Part shown: positions 8,990-16,857 of the stretch, piece by piece
Layout of the letters: every line of letters starts with the position of its first letter
How positions within the stretch are numbered: position 1 is the stretch's first letter
Source of the DNA: Lachnoclostridium sp. UBA7482
GTDB taxonomy: Bacteria; Bacillota; Clostridia; Lachnospirales; Lachnospiraceae
Direction of reading: 5' to 3'
DNA: 17,560 nucleotides
Assembly: GCA_002479645.1 (NCBI GenBank)
Contig: DLOO01000019.1
Location: forward strand, 1 to 17,560
The notes under the pieces: generated by a model
The model's database searches: none
What the model saw: the letters and a program-made list of their open reading frames with translations, nothing else
Told to the model about the DNA's origin: nothing
Made by a program: the position numbers and the translations under genes

Positions 8990-9021
8990 TCGGCAACGAC
9001 TAAATAAAGGAGGACAAATCC

Positions 9022-11142
9022 TTGGCTGGAAGAGAATACCCGCTTGAGAGAACAAGAAATATCGGTATCATGGCTCATATCGATGCCGGTAAGACAACTC
9101 TTACAGAGCGTATCCTGTATTATACAGGTGTTAACTACAAGATCGGTGATACTCATGAAGGTACTGCAACCATGGACTGGATGGAGCAGGAACAGGAAAG
9201 AGGTATTACCATTACTTCTGCCGCTACTACCTGCCATTGGACTCTTGAGGAGGACAATGCACCTAAGGCTGGAGAGCTCGAGCACAGAATCAATATTATT
9301 GATACTCCCGGACACGTAGACTTTACCGTTGAGGTAGAGCGTTCCCTGCGTGTACTCGATAGTGCTGTCGGTGTTTTCTGTGCAAAGGGCGGTGTTGAGC
9401 CTCAGTCCGAAACTGTATGGAGACAGGCAGATAAGTACAATGTACCCCGTATCGCATTTGTAAACAAAATGGATATTTCCGGTGCAAACTTTTACAACGT
9501 AATTGATATGATTCGGAGCCGTCTCGGTAAGAACCCGGTAGCTTTGCAGTTGCCGATCGGTAAGGAAGATACCTTCAAGGGTATTGTTGACCTTATGGAG
9601 ATGAAGGCTTATATCTACACGGATGATAAGGGTGATAAGGTAGAAATTACCGATATCCCTGCGGATATGGTAGATGAAGCCGAAGAATGGCGCGAGAAGA
9701 TGGTTGAGTCCATCTGCGAGACCGATGACGAATTGATCGAGCAGTACCTGGAGGGAGAGATTCCTGAAGTACCCGCACTTAAGAAAGCGCTTCGTAACGC
9801 AACCATTACGACGGAAATCATCCCTGTACTTTGCGGTTCCGCATACAGAAACAAGGGTGTTCAGAAGCTTTTGGATGCCGTTATCGAGTATTTGCCGGCT
9901 CCTACCGACATCCCGGATATCAACGGTGTTGATGAGGACGGCAATGATGTTACCAGAAAGTCTTCGGATGAAGAGCCTTTTGCTGCATTGGCATTCAAGA
10001 TCATGGCTGACCCGTTCGTAGGTAAGCTTGCATTCTTCCGTGTGTACTCCGGTACCATGAACGCAGGTTCTTACGTACTCAACGCAACCAAGAACAAGAA
10101 GGAACGTGTTGGACGTATTCTTCAGATGCATGCGAATAAGAGACAGGAACTTGAGAAGGTTTATTCCGGTGATATCGCAGCAGCAGTTGGTTTCAAGTTC
10201 ACCACTACCGGTGATACCATCTGCGATGAGAAGGCTCCCGTAATCCTTGAGTCTATGGAGTTCCCTGAACCCGTTATCGAGGTTGCTATCGAGCCTAAGA
10301 CCAAGGCAGGTCAGGATAAGATGGGTGAGGCTCTTGCCAAGCTTGCAGAAGAAGATCCGACCTTCCGTGTATCTACCAACGAAGAAACCGGTCAGACCCT
10401 GATTGCAGGTATGGGCGAGCTTCATTTGGAGATTATCGTTGACCGTCTCCTTCGTGAGTTCAAGGTTGAGGCTAACGTAGGTGCTCCTCAGGTAGCATAC
10501 AAAGAGACCATTACCAAGGAAGTTAACGTAGACAGCAAGTACAAGAAGCAGTCCGGTGGTAGCGGTCAGTACGGTCACTGTAAAGTTATCTTCACTCCTA
10601 TGGATGTTAACGGAGAGAAGTTCTATGAATTCGAGAATACCACGGTAGGCGGTTCTATTCCTAAGGAATATATCCCCGCTGTAGACGCAGGTATTCAGGA
10701 TGCTATGAAGGCCGGTATTCTGGGAGGATTCCCGGTACTCGGTATTCACGCAAACTGTTATGACGGTTCTTACCATGAAGTCGACTCTAACGAAATGGCA
10801 TTCAAGATTGCCGGTTCTATGGCATTCAAGGACGCGATGAGAAAGGCGGATGCAATTCTCCTTGAGCCGATCATGCGTGTAGAGGTTACCGTTCCCGAAG
10901 ATTACATGGGTGATGTTATCGGTGATATCAGCGCTCGTCGTGGTCGTATCGAGGGCTCTGAGGACATCAACGGTACCAAGTTGATTCGTGGTTTCGTTCC
11001 GTTGTCCGAGATGTTCGGTTATGCAACCACCCTTCGTTCCAAGACCCAGGGTCGTGGCGCATACTCCATGTTCTTCAGCACCTATGAACCCGTTCCGAAG
11101 AGCGTACAGGAGAAGGTTCTGAACAACAAGACTGCGAAGTAA
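9022..11142 (+). CDS. fusA: Elongation factor G
   Basis: 706 aa translational GTPase that drives ribosome translocation and, with RRF, ribosome recycling. GTPase motifs: AHIDAGKT (18-25), RGIT (60-63), DTPGHVD (94-100), NKMD (148-151). The rest covers the expected domains II-V; the domain IV-V part includes [13 protein letters not shown] and [12 protein letters not shown], and the protein ends [16 protein letters not shown]. It begins with TTG, preceded by AAGGAGG with eight bases between; the conserved family start [23 protein letters not shown] supports this site. Third str operon gene. Codon use looks restricted (many GGT, CGT, AAG), as expected for high expression. Confidence 0.98.
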   Translation: MAGREYPLERTRNIGIMAHIDAGKTTLTERILYYTGVNYKIGDTHEGTATMDWMEQEQERGITITSAATTCHWTLEEDNAPKAGELEHRINIIDTPGHVDFTVEVERSLRVLDSAVGVFCAKGGVEPQSETVWRQADKYNVPRIAFVNKMDISGANFYNVIDMIRSRLGKNPVALQLPIGKEDTFKGIVDLMEMKAYIYTDDKGDKVEITDIPADMVDEAEEWREKMVESICETDDELIEQYLEGEIPEVPALKKALRNATITTEIIPVLCGSAYRNKGVQKLLDAVIEYLPAPTDIPDINGVDEDGNDVTRKSSDEEPFAALAFKIMADPFVGKLAFFRVYSGTMNAGSYVLNATKNKKERVGRILQMHANKRQELEKVYSGDIAAAVGFKFTTTGDTICDEKAPVILESMEFPEPVIEVAIEPKTKAGQDKMGEALAKLAEEDPTFRVSTNEETGQTLIAGMGELHLEIIVDRLLREFKVEANVGAPQVAYKETITKEVNVDSKYKKQSGGSGQYGHCKVIFTPMDVNGEKFYEFENTTVGGSIPKEYIPAVDAGIQDAMKAGILGGFPVLGIHANCYDGSYHEVDSNEMAFKIAGSMAFKDAMRKADAILLEPIMRVEVTVPEDYMGDVIGDISARRGRIEGSEDINGTKLIRGFVPLSEMFGYATTLRSKTQGRGAYSMFFSTYEPVPKSVQEKVLNNKTAK

Positions 11143-11182
11143 TTTTTAACCCGCAGGAAAACAAAAGATATATAAATTTCGC

Positions 11183-11211
11183 TTGAATTATTATTCATTA
11201 TGAAATATAAT
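11183..11211 (+). promoter_or_regulatory. Probable internal promoter for tuf
   Basis: In the 126-base fusA-tuf gap, TTGAAT (11183-11188), a 17-base spacer and a perfect TATAAT (11206-11211) form a good sigma-A promoter. The same stretch can form a hairpin TCATTAT / ATAATGA with an outer AAATTTCGC / GCGAATTT pairing, so read-through RNA may also be folded here. Confidence 0.6.
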
Positions 11212-11268
11212 GATATCATGCGAATTTAACTACAGAAATTCAATCAAAAATCAGGAGGAATTTTAACA

Positions 11269-12456
11269 ATGGCAAAAGCAAAATTTGACAGAACTAAGCC
11301 GCATTGTAACATTGGTACCATTGGTCACGTTGACCATGGTAAAACTACTCTTACCGCAGCTATCACCAAGGTTTTGGCTGAGAGAGTAGCTGGTAACGAG
11401 AAGGTAGATTTCGAGAACATCGATAAGGCTCCGGAAGAGAGAGAGCGTGGTATTACCATTTCTACCGCACACGTTGAGTACCAGACTGAGAAGAGACATT
11501 ACGCACACGTTGACTGCCCCGGTCATGCGGACTACGTTAAGAACATGATTACCGGTGCTGCTCAGATGGACGGCGCTATCCTTGTAGTAGCTGCTACCGA
11601 TGGTGTTATGGCTCAGACCAAGGAGCACATCCTTCTTTCCCGTCAGGTAGGTGTACCTTACATCGTTGTATTCATGAACAAGTGTGATATGGTTGATGAC
11701 CCTGAGCTTCTTGAGCTCGTAGAGATGGAAATTACCGAGCAGCTTGAGGAGTACGAGTTTACCGATTGCCCGATTATTAAGGGTTCCGCACTTCAGGCAC
11801 TCAACGATCCCAGCGGTGAGTGGGGCGACAAGATCATGGAACTTATGGATACCGTTGATTCCACCGTTCCGGATCCTCAGAGAGAGACTGACAAGCCTTT
11901 CCTTATGCCTGTTGAGGACGTATTTACCATTACCGGTCGTGGTACCGTTGCTACCGGTAGAGTAGAGCGTGGTGTTCTTCACTTGAACGACGAAGTTGAA
12001 ATCGTTGGTGTTAAGGAAGAGAACCGTAAGACCGTTGTTACCGGTATCGAAATGTTCCGTAAGCTTCTTGATGAGGCTCAGGCTGGTGATAACATTGGTG
12101 CACTCCTTCGTGGTGTTCAGAGAACGGATATCGTTAGAGGTCAGGTTATCTGTAAGCCCGGCAGTGTTAAGTGCCACAAGAAGTTTACCGCTCAGGTTTA
12201 CGTATTGACTAAGGATGAAGGTGGTCGTCATACTCCTTTCTTCAACAACTATCGTCCTCAGTTCTATTTCAGAACTACCGACGTTACCGGTGTATGTAAC
12301 CTTCCTGAAGGTGTTGAGATGTGTATGCCCGGCGATAACATCGAGATGAGCATCGAGCTTATTCATCCGATCGCTATGGAGCAGGGTCTTGGCTTCGCTA
12401 TCCGTGAGGGTGGTCGTACCGTAGGTTCCGGTAAGGTAGCTACCATTATTGAGTAA
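11269..12456 (+). CDS. tuf: Elongation factor Tu
   Basis: 395 aa GTPase that delivers aminoacyl-tRNA to the ribosomal A site. Motifs: GHVDHGKT (19-26), RGIT (60-63), [20 protein letters not shown] (82-101), NKCD (137-140), then beta-barrel domains 2 and 3 with the standard ending [17 protein letters not shown]. The ATG follows AGGAGG with eight bases between. It is the last gene of the str operon but probably also has its own promoter in the gap after fusA, which fits the need for many more EF-Tu than ribosome molecules. A terminator follows 22 bases after the stop. Confidence 0.98.
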   Translation: MAKAKFDRTKPHCNIGTIGHVDHGKTTLTAAITKVLAERVAGNEKVDFENIDKAPEERERGITISTAHVEYQTEKRHYAHVDCPGHADYVKNMITGAAQMDGAILVVAATDGVMAQTKEHILLSRQVGVPYIVVFMNKCDMVDDPELLELVEMEITEQLEEYEFTDCPIIKGSALQALNDPSGEWGDKIMELMDTVDSTVPDPQRETDKPFLMPVEDVFTITGRGTVATGRVERGVLHLNDEVEIVGVKEENRKTVVTGIEMFRKLLDEAQAGDNIGALLRGVQRTDIVRGQVICKPGSVKCHKKFTAQVYVLTKDEGGRHTPFFNNYRPQFYFRTTDVTGVCNLPEGVEMCMPGDNIEMSIELIHPIAMEQGLGFAIREGGRTVGSGKVATIIE

Positions 12457-12478
12457 TTAGTAAAAAGCTAGATTTTAT

Positions 12479-12514
12479 AAGGACTTCGAGCAGTTTGCCC
12501 GGAGTCCTTTTTTT
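12479..12514 (+). terminator. Intrinsic terminator after tuf
   Basis: An 8-bp stem GGACTTCG / CGGAGTCC (12481-12488 with 12500-12507, one T-G pair), an 11-base loop and TTTTTTT. Confidence 0.92.
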
Positions 12515-12565
12515 GAGCATAATAAACTGCCCAATTCGTGCAAAGTTTTTTTGCGGATTTTTTGT

Positions 12566-12571
12566 TATAAT
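12566..12571 (+). promoter_or_regulatory. Possible -10 box of the AraC-family gene
   Basis: A perfect TATAAT lies 24 bases before the ATG in a T-rich stretch. No good -35 stands 16-18 bases upstream, so this may be a weak or activator-dependent promoter. Confidence 0.35.
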
Positions 12572-12595
12572 CTTTTTCAGAAAGGGGGAAGTGAA

Positions 12596-13492
12596 ATGCA
12601 GGAGCCAAGCAGCACAATGCAAAAACTGGTTGATTATATTGAACTGCACGCTTGTGAGAATCCGACGCTCTCGGAGCTATCCGCGCATGTCGGTTATTCA
12701 CCTTACTACTGTTCCGAACAGTTTCACAGGCTTGCGGGTATCACGATCCGGGAGTATCTGTTGAAAAGGCGTCTCTCTATGGCTGCGATTGAATTGCGGG
12801 ATACCGGTGTCCCAATCATTGATATTGCACTGAAATATAACTTTTCTGACCAGTCAACTTTTACGCGGGCTTTTAGAAACATTTACGGATGCGCACCGTC
12901 TGTGTATAGAAAGTATCCCCGGCCGCTGCCGCTTATCTGTAGAAAAGTGCTTCTGGAACCTTTCAAAAATATAGAAGGAGAATTTGATATGAGTAATCTT
13001 TCAAAACCATACACAAGAATAGAGTATATACCCGCGCACAAATATCTGGGCGTTTACAGAGAATCTGTCACGAAAGACGGGAGGATCTGGCCACAGCACG
13101 ACTGCGACCTCGCCTGCGGCATCCTATCAAGCTTGAAGGATACCGACCTTGATGTGGTAGTCAACCGCTTTACCGCCGGCTGGACGGTGGAAAACAATTC
13201 ACGCAGCTATTTCTTCGGAACAGGAGTGCCGCTTGATTACAACAAAGAAATTCCGGAGGGATTCGAGTTAAGAGGCGAATTTCCGGGAAGTTATTATATT
13301 GTCTTTTGCCACCAGCCTTTCGATTATCTCACGGAAAACACGGAAGTAATGAAGCGGGTAGAGGATTTGGCATGGAATTTCGATCCGAAAACCATCGGGT
13401 TTGAGTGGAACGAGGCCTGCCAGGATTACCAAAGACATTACCCCGAAGTACTGGGGTATCAGGTTCTAAGAGCAGTGAAGAAACTCAGATAG
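12596..13492 (+). CDS. AraC-family transcriptional regulator with GyrI-like effector domain
   Basis: 298 aa from the ATG at 12596, preceded by AAAGGGGGAAG; the frame stays open upstream but only this ATG has a ribosome site. Residues 8-108 are an AraC/XylS DNA-binding domain with two helix-turn-helix motifs (about 25-46 TLSELSAHVGYSPYYCSEQF and 74-95 IIDIALKYNFSDQSTFTRAF). Residues from about 138 form a GyrI-like (AraC effector-binding/Rob C-terminal type) ligand domain, starting YTRIEYIPAHKYLGVYRES. Proteins of this layout often sense small amphipathic or drug-like molecules; the ligand and targets here are unknown. The gene is flanked by terminators and stands alone, so no neighbour reveals its regulon. 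Unusually, a ribosome site and ATG inside the gene could start the effector domain alone (Met132). Confidence 0.88.
   Translation: MQEPSSTMQKLVDYIELHACENPTLSELSAHVGYSPYYCSEQFHRLAGITIREYLLKRRLSMAAIELRDTGVPIIDIALKYNFSDQSTFTRAFRNIYGCAPSVYRKYPRPLPLICRKVLLEPFKNIEGEFDMSNLSKPYTRIEYIPAHKYLGVYRESVTKDGRIWPQHDCDLACGILSSLKDTDLDVVVNRFTAGWTVENNSRSYFFGTGVPLDYNKEIPEGFELRGEFPGSYYIVFCHQPFDYLTENTEVMKRVEDLAWNFDPKTIGFEWNEACQDYQRHYPEVLGYQVLRAVKKLR
12975..12991 (+). promoter_or_regulatory. Internal ribosome site and ATG at the domain junction of the AraC-family gene
   Basis: AAGGAG (12975-12980), eight bases, then an in-frame ATG (12989-12991). Initiation here would make a 167-aa protein, MSNLSKPYTRIEY..., that is exactly the GyrI-like domain without the DNA-binding half. 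Confidence 0.4.
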
Positions 13493-13514
13493 GGTATTTT
13501 ACTCTCAAACGCCG

Positions 13515-13549
13515 GGGCTTTGGGAGAGAAGTATCCCCTCACAAAGCCC
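13515..13549 (+). terminator. Terminator-like hairpin after the AraC-family gene
   Basis: An 8-bp stem GGGCTTTG / CAAAGCCC (13515-13522 with 13542-13549) with a further GGA/TCC pairing inside. It is followed by TATAAAAT rather than a T run, so it may be a weak terminator or an RNA-stabilising hairpin. Confidence 0.5.
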
Positions 13550-13562
13550 TATAAAATATCAT

Positions 13563-13592
13563 TTGAATTTTTTTAACTGTAAGGGATATAAT
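13563..13592 (+). promoter_or_regulatory. Candidate sigma-A promoter with no clear gene behind it
   Basis: TTGAAT (13563-13568), an 18-base spacer and TATAAT (13587-13592). Downstream there is no convincing protein gene until 14014. The only small frame with a ribosome-site-like AAGGGA is a 19-codon one from 13641 (MNIFNFYLIVYAKMQKTYP). It may give a long leader for the MutS-like gene or a short RNA. Confidence 0.4.
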
Positions 13593-13715
13593 CCGCGTTG
13601 AAATGACCGGGTATCGGATGATGAACCAAGGGATTATGAGATGAATATATTTAACTTCTATTTAATCGTATATGCGAAGATGCAGAAAACATATCCGTGA
13701 TAACACCATGAATAC

Positions 13716-13780
13716 AAAAAAGCAGACGAATTGTTCTCGGATATAGGGGTTCAATCCCCCAATCAACGACAATTATCTGC
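13716..13780 (-). ncRNA. Candidate small RNA (about 65 nt) or stand-alone terminator hairpin
   Basis: Read on the minus strand, GCAGATAATTGT (from 13780) pairs with ACAATTCGTCTGC (ending at 13722), enclosing a second stem GGGG/CCCC with loop ATTGAA, and is followed by TTTTTT (13721-13716). Just upstream, an extended -10 TGCTATTAT (13793-13785) would start transcription about at the first base of the outer stem. No protein gene lies upstream on this strand, so this is more than a gene's terminator. Seen from the plus strand the inner stem GGGGTTCAATCCCC looks like a tRNA T-arm, but there is no tRNA body. Family unknown. Confidence 0.45.
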
Positions 13781-13914
13781 TTCGATAATAGCATAGCATA
13801 TTCTGCGCAAAATATCGAGCAAAAAATTACCCCAAATGCCATGATAATTATAGGAAAGACAAAAAATTTTGCATTTTTAGAAAATTCAATCGAATAATTT
13901 GTACACTTCCAATA

Positions 13915-13947
13915 TCCCGCAGAAAAGCAATGGTAATTTCTGCGGGA
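13915..13947. repeat. Perfect 11-bp inverted repeat, possible operator
   Basis: TCCCGCAGAAA (13915-13925) and TTTCTGCGGGA (13937-13947) are exact reverse complements separated by 11 bases. The repeat covers the place of the -35 of the putative MutS-like gene promoter and has no T tract, so it looks more like a protein-binding site or RNA hairpin than a terminator. Confidence 0.55.
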
Positions 13948-13953
13948 CATTGT

Positions 13954-13959
13954 TATACT
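13954..13959 (+). promoter_or_regulatory. Probable -10 box of the MutS-like gene
   Basis: TATACT seven bases after the inverted repeat; no good -35 (the repeat lies there). Start expected near 13966, about 48 bases before the chosen ATG. Confidence 0.4.
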
Positions 13960-14013
13960 GAAAGAGGACAGAACGTAATACATGCGATGCAGCTGCAAAG
14001 AGAGGGATTACTT

Positions 14014-15678
14014 ATGGGGAAAATCAGTCTGTTACATCCTATGGCAGTCGAACCGGAATATCAGGTACTGCCGGAAGAAACGATGCACGATTTGGGATTG
14101 CAGGAACTCTGCGAAAAGGTTTCACAGAGCCGCCTTGAGCGCACGATTCTTGAACGCACAATTTCGAGGATTACCGGCAATGCAGAGGTAATTGCATATC
14201 GTCTGGATGTATTTGAGGATATTTTGAACGATCAGGATATGCGTGAGGAATTACAGGAGCTTCTGGATAAAGTGAATTTTATGAAGGAGTATGCAAGTTT
14301 CCAGAAGGAGCAGGACGGTTCCGGAATTTGGCAGTTAGTTCATCGTCTTCACGAAATGGATGAGTATATTCAGTGCATTGAAGAAATATATCATTGCCTC
14401 GATAAAGAAAATATTCGCTCCGAAGGATTGATTTCGCTGCGTAATTATGTGAAAAAGATTTACGATGAGGACGGATACGCTGCTCTGAAAAAAGACATTT
14501 CCGAGATGAAGGTTAAGACGGCGGATATTAAGAGTCTTACGCTCGGCGTAAACCTTAACAGCAGTTTGGAGCCAACCGCGCTCGGTGTTGTATCAATCAA
14601 TAAAAAAGCATTTACCGGTTCGGGATTGCTCTCGAATCTGAGTGAATTTCTGGGGCGTGATCAGAAACAGAAGGATACCGAATGGAATGACAATTACCAT
14701 TTCCATGCTGCGGATGGAGATAGTAAGGGAATGAAGGCGCCGGACGCCGTCTTTCATCCGAGTATGGCCGTTGTTCCGAATACCGGACAGGGAAATGACG
14801 TGGTGCAGTCTCTCAATACGGCAATGAGCAACCTTCTCATAAGTACGACCAAGCAATTAAAGGAAACAATGTCTAAGCATACCGCACTTCAGATTCGTAC
14901 AATTGCGGAACTGATTCCGGAATTGTTGTTCTATGTGCGGTTTGCAGAGTACACGGAAGAGCTGCGCAGTAAGGGGTTCAGGCTTTCCAAGGCAGAGGTG
15001 CGCAACGACGATGCGAGAGTCATGGAGGCAGAGGAGCTTTACAATATCCGCCTGACCGCGCATGATGCCAATGAGGTTATCGGAAATTCGCTTGGATTTG
15101 ATGATGAGAACCGTATCTACATCCTGACCGGCGCTAATCGCGGCGGTAAAACGACGATTACGCAGGCAGTCGGCCAGCTTTATGTACTGGCGCAGGCAGG
15201 GCTTTATGTTCCGGCGGAGAAATTCGTTTTTACGCCGGTTGACACGGTGCTGACGCATTTTCCGGCGGATGAAAATAAGACGCTCGACCTCGGACGGTTG
15301 GGAGAGGAGTCGAAGCGCTTCCGCGAAATATACCGGCTGGCTACGGGCAACAGTCTGTTCCTGTTAAATGAGTCATTTTCCACAACATCCTTTGAGGAGG
15401 GGTATTTTATTGCGCGTGATGTGGTAAAGGCGATTTCGCTTCTTGGGGCAAATACGATTTACAATACTCATATGCATAAGCTATCCATGGATGCGGAAGA
15501 GATTAACAGTGAGGGAAACGGGCACAATCTGGTAAGCGGTCTGATTGCCGAAACAGAGGAAGGAAAGCGTTCTTACCGAATCCGCAAGGGCGTCACGGAA
15601 GGCAATTCCTATGCAAGGGATATTGCCGCCAAATACGGTGTGACCTTCGAGCAGCTGTGCGTTTTTGACAGGAAGTAA
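14014..15678 (+). CDS. MutS-family ATPase lacking the mismatch-recognition domain
   Basis: 554 aa from the ATG at 14014, chosen because AGAGGG stands seven bases ahead; the frame is open further upstream but those ATGs have no ribosome site. The N-terminal 330 or so residues are mostly helical and resemble the MutS core/lever region. There is no domain I with its Phe-X-Glu mismatch wedge. The C-terminal ATPase has Walker A GANRGGKTT (373-381), a DLGRLGEESKRF segment (425-436) matching the MutS signature region, a Walker B-like LFLLNESFSTTSFEEG (448-463) and a TIYNTHMHKL switch (481-490). The usual Asp before the catalytic Glu of Walker B is Asn (N452). Relatives are annotated as MutS-related proteins; their task is not established, and a role in mismatch repair should not be assumed. 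No mutL is near. Single gene. Confidence 0.85.
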   Translation: MGKISLLHPMAVEPEYQVLPEETMHDLGLQELCEKVSQSRLERTILERTISRITGNAEVIAYRLDVFEDILNDQDMREELQELLDKVNFMKEYASFQKEQDGSGIWQLVHRLHEMDEYIQCIEEIYHCLDKENIRSEGLISLRNYVKKIYDEDGYAALKKDISEMKVKTADIKSLTLGVNLNSSLEPTALGVVSINKKAFTGSGLLSNLSEFLGRDQKQKDTEWNDNYHFHAADGDSKGMKAPDAVFHPSMAVVPNTGQGNDVVQSLNTAMSNLLISTTKQLKETMSKHTALQIRTIAELIPELLFYVRFAEYTEELRSKGFRLSKAEVRNDDARVMEAEELYNIRLTAHDANEVIGNSLGFDDENRIYILTGANRGGKTTITQAVGQLYVLAQAGLYVPAEKFVFTPVDTVLTHFPADENKTLDLGRLGEESKRFREIYRLATGNSLFLLNESFSTTSFEEGYFIARDVVKAISLLGANTIYNTHMHKLSMDAEEINSEGNGHNLVSGLIAETEEGKRSYRIRKGVTEGNSYARDIAAKYGVTFEQLCVFDRK

Positions 15679-15745
15679 GTTTCTCCGGCAACATCCGGTA
15701 ACAGAACAGGCATAGATATCGAGGCGGAAGAATCGGGCAAAATCG

Positions 15746-15774
15746 TTGACTTAAATTGTAATCTTTGCTATACT
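15746..15774 (+). promoter_or_regulatory. Sigma-A promoter of mreB
   Basis: TTGACT (15746-15751), a 17-base spacer and TATACT (15769-15774), with an extended -10 TG (TGCTATACT). It lies about 70 bases after the MutS-like stop, with no terminator visible between. Confidence 0.82.
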
Positions 15775-15822
15775 TCACCTATGATGTGAAAATGCGTCTT
15801 GACGCAGGAATGTGAGGCAATT

Positions 15823-16830
15823 ATGTTTGGACTTGGTTCGAATATTGGTATTGATTTGGGTACTGCCAATATTCTGGTATATATTAAAGGCAAGGGCGTT
15901 GTACTTGAGGAGCCCAGTGTCGTGGCTTATGACCGCGAAACCAACAAGATTAAAGCGATTGGCGAGGAGGCACGCCAGATGCTCGGACGTACTCCGGGCA
16001 ATATTGTTGCGGTTCGTCCCCTGAAGCAGGGAGTTATTTCCGATTACTCTGTTACGGAACGAATGATTAAGTATTTTATCCAGAAAACAATCGGTAAGCG
16101 CAGATTCCGCAAGCCGATGGTAAGTATTTGTGTGCCCAGTAGTGCAACTGAGGTTGAGAAGAAGGCTGTGCAGGATGCAACCTATGAAGCCGGCGCACGC
16201 TATGTGCAGATTATCGAGGAGCCGATTGCAGCGGCAATTGGCGCCGGAATTGATATCAGTAAGCCGTGCGGCAATATGATTGTTGATATTGGCGGCGGTA
16301 CCACGGATATCGCGGTAATGTCCTTGGGAGGTGCGGTTGTCAGCCATTCCGTAAAGGTTGCGGGCGACGATTTTGACGAGGCAATCGTTCGTTATATGCG
16401 TAAAAAGCATAATCTGATGATTGGTGAGCGTACCGCAGAGGAAATCAAGATTAAGATTGGCGCGTGCTATGCAAGACCGGAGACGCTTTCCATGGAAGTA
16501 CGCGGACGTAACCTGGTTACCGGCTTGCCGAAGACCATTTCTCTTACTTCCGAGGAAACGGAAGAGGCTCTTCGCGAGGCAACGGGACAGATTATTGAGG
16601 CCATTCACACCGTGCTGGAATTGACGGCTCCCGAGCTTGCGGCAGATATTGCTGACCGCGGAATCGTCCTCACGGGTGGTGGTTCGCTGCTTTACGGTCT
16701 GGAGGATTTGATTGAGGAAAAGACCGGGATCAATACGATGATTGCGGAGAATACGATGCGTTGTGTCGCAATCGGTACCGGCAAATACGTGGAGATGCTG
16801 AGCAGTCGCAAGAGACGAAATATGCTGTAA
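15823..16830 (+). CDS. mreB: Rod-shape protein MreB/Mbl, bacterial actin
   Basis: 335 aa actin-like ATPase that polymerises under the membrane and guides the cell-wall elongation machinery. Visible: phosphate-1 loop GIDLGTAN (9-16), LGRTPGNIVAVRPLKQGVI (54-72), IEEPIAAAIGAG (131-142), phosphate-2 loop DIGGGTTDIAV (155-165), IGERTAEEIKIKIG (200-213), and adenosine-binding LTGGGSLL (283-290). The N-terminal MFGLGSN recalls the membrane-binding MreB end; other stretches (VLEEPSVVAYD, GEEAR) resemble Mbl, so which paralogue it is cannot be settled. A TTG further upstream is in frame, but GAGG before the ATG at 15823 and the family's usual N-terminus fix the start. It has its own promoter and probably continues into recD2. 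No mreC/mreD lie within the window. Confidence 0.93.
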   Translation: MFGLGSNIGIDLGTANILVYIKGKGVVLEEPSVVAYDRETNKIKAIGEEARQMLGRTPGNIVAVRPLKQGVISDYSVTERMIKYFIQKTIGKRRFRKPMVSICVPSSATEVEKKAVQDATYEAGARYVQIIEEPIAAAIGAGIDISKPCGNMIVDIGGGTTDIAVMSLGGAVVSHSVKVAGDDFDEAIVRYMRKKHNLMIGERTAEEIKIKIGACYARPETLSMEVRGRNLVTGLPKTISLTSEETEEALREATGQIIEAIHTVLELTAPELAADIADRGIVLTGGGSLLYGLEDLIEEKTGINTMIAENTMRCVAIGTGKYVEMLSSRKRRNML

Positions 16831-16857
16831 TTTGGGACATACCCGGGGAGAAGGAAT

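Larger units (their letters stand above)
13493..14013. other. Non-coding gap between the AraC-family and MutS-like genes
   Basis: This stretch of about 520 bases is AT-rich compared with its surroundings. It holds the hairpin at 13515, the promoter at 13563, the minus-strand RNA candidate at 13716-13780, an AT-rich stretch without recognisable content (about 13800-13910), and the inverted repeat and promoter before the MutS-like gene. Open frames crossing it on the minus strand have no ribosome site and no recognisable protein. Confidence 0.6.

Noticed and set aside
13731..13775. tRNA-like T-arm GGGGTTCAATCCCC on the plus strand
   Set aside because: No acceptor, D-arm or anticodon arm could be matched upstream, and the following bases do not pair with any 5' acceptor strand; the motif is better explained as the tip of the minus-strand hairpin.
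13651..13998. 115-codon open frame on the minus strand in the AraC-MutS gap
   Set aside because: No ribosome site, AT-rich biased composition, it overlaps the candidate RNA hairpin and the promoter of the MutS-like gene, and resembles no protein I know.
13930..14013. N-terminal extension of the MutS-like protein by 28 residues
   Set aside because: It would start inside the inverted repeat, upstream of the predicted transcription start, and has no ribosome site.
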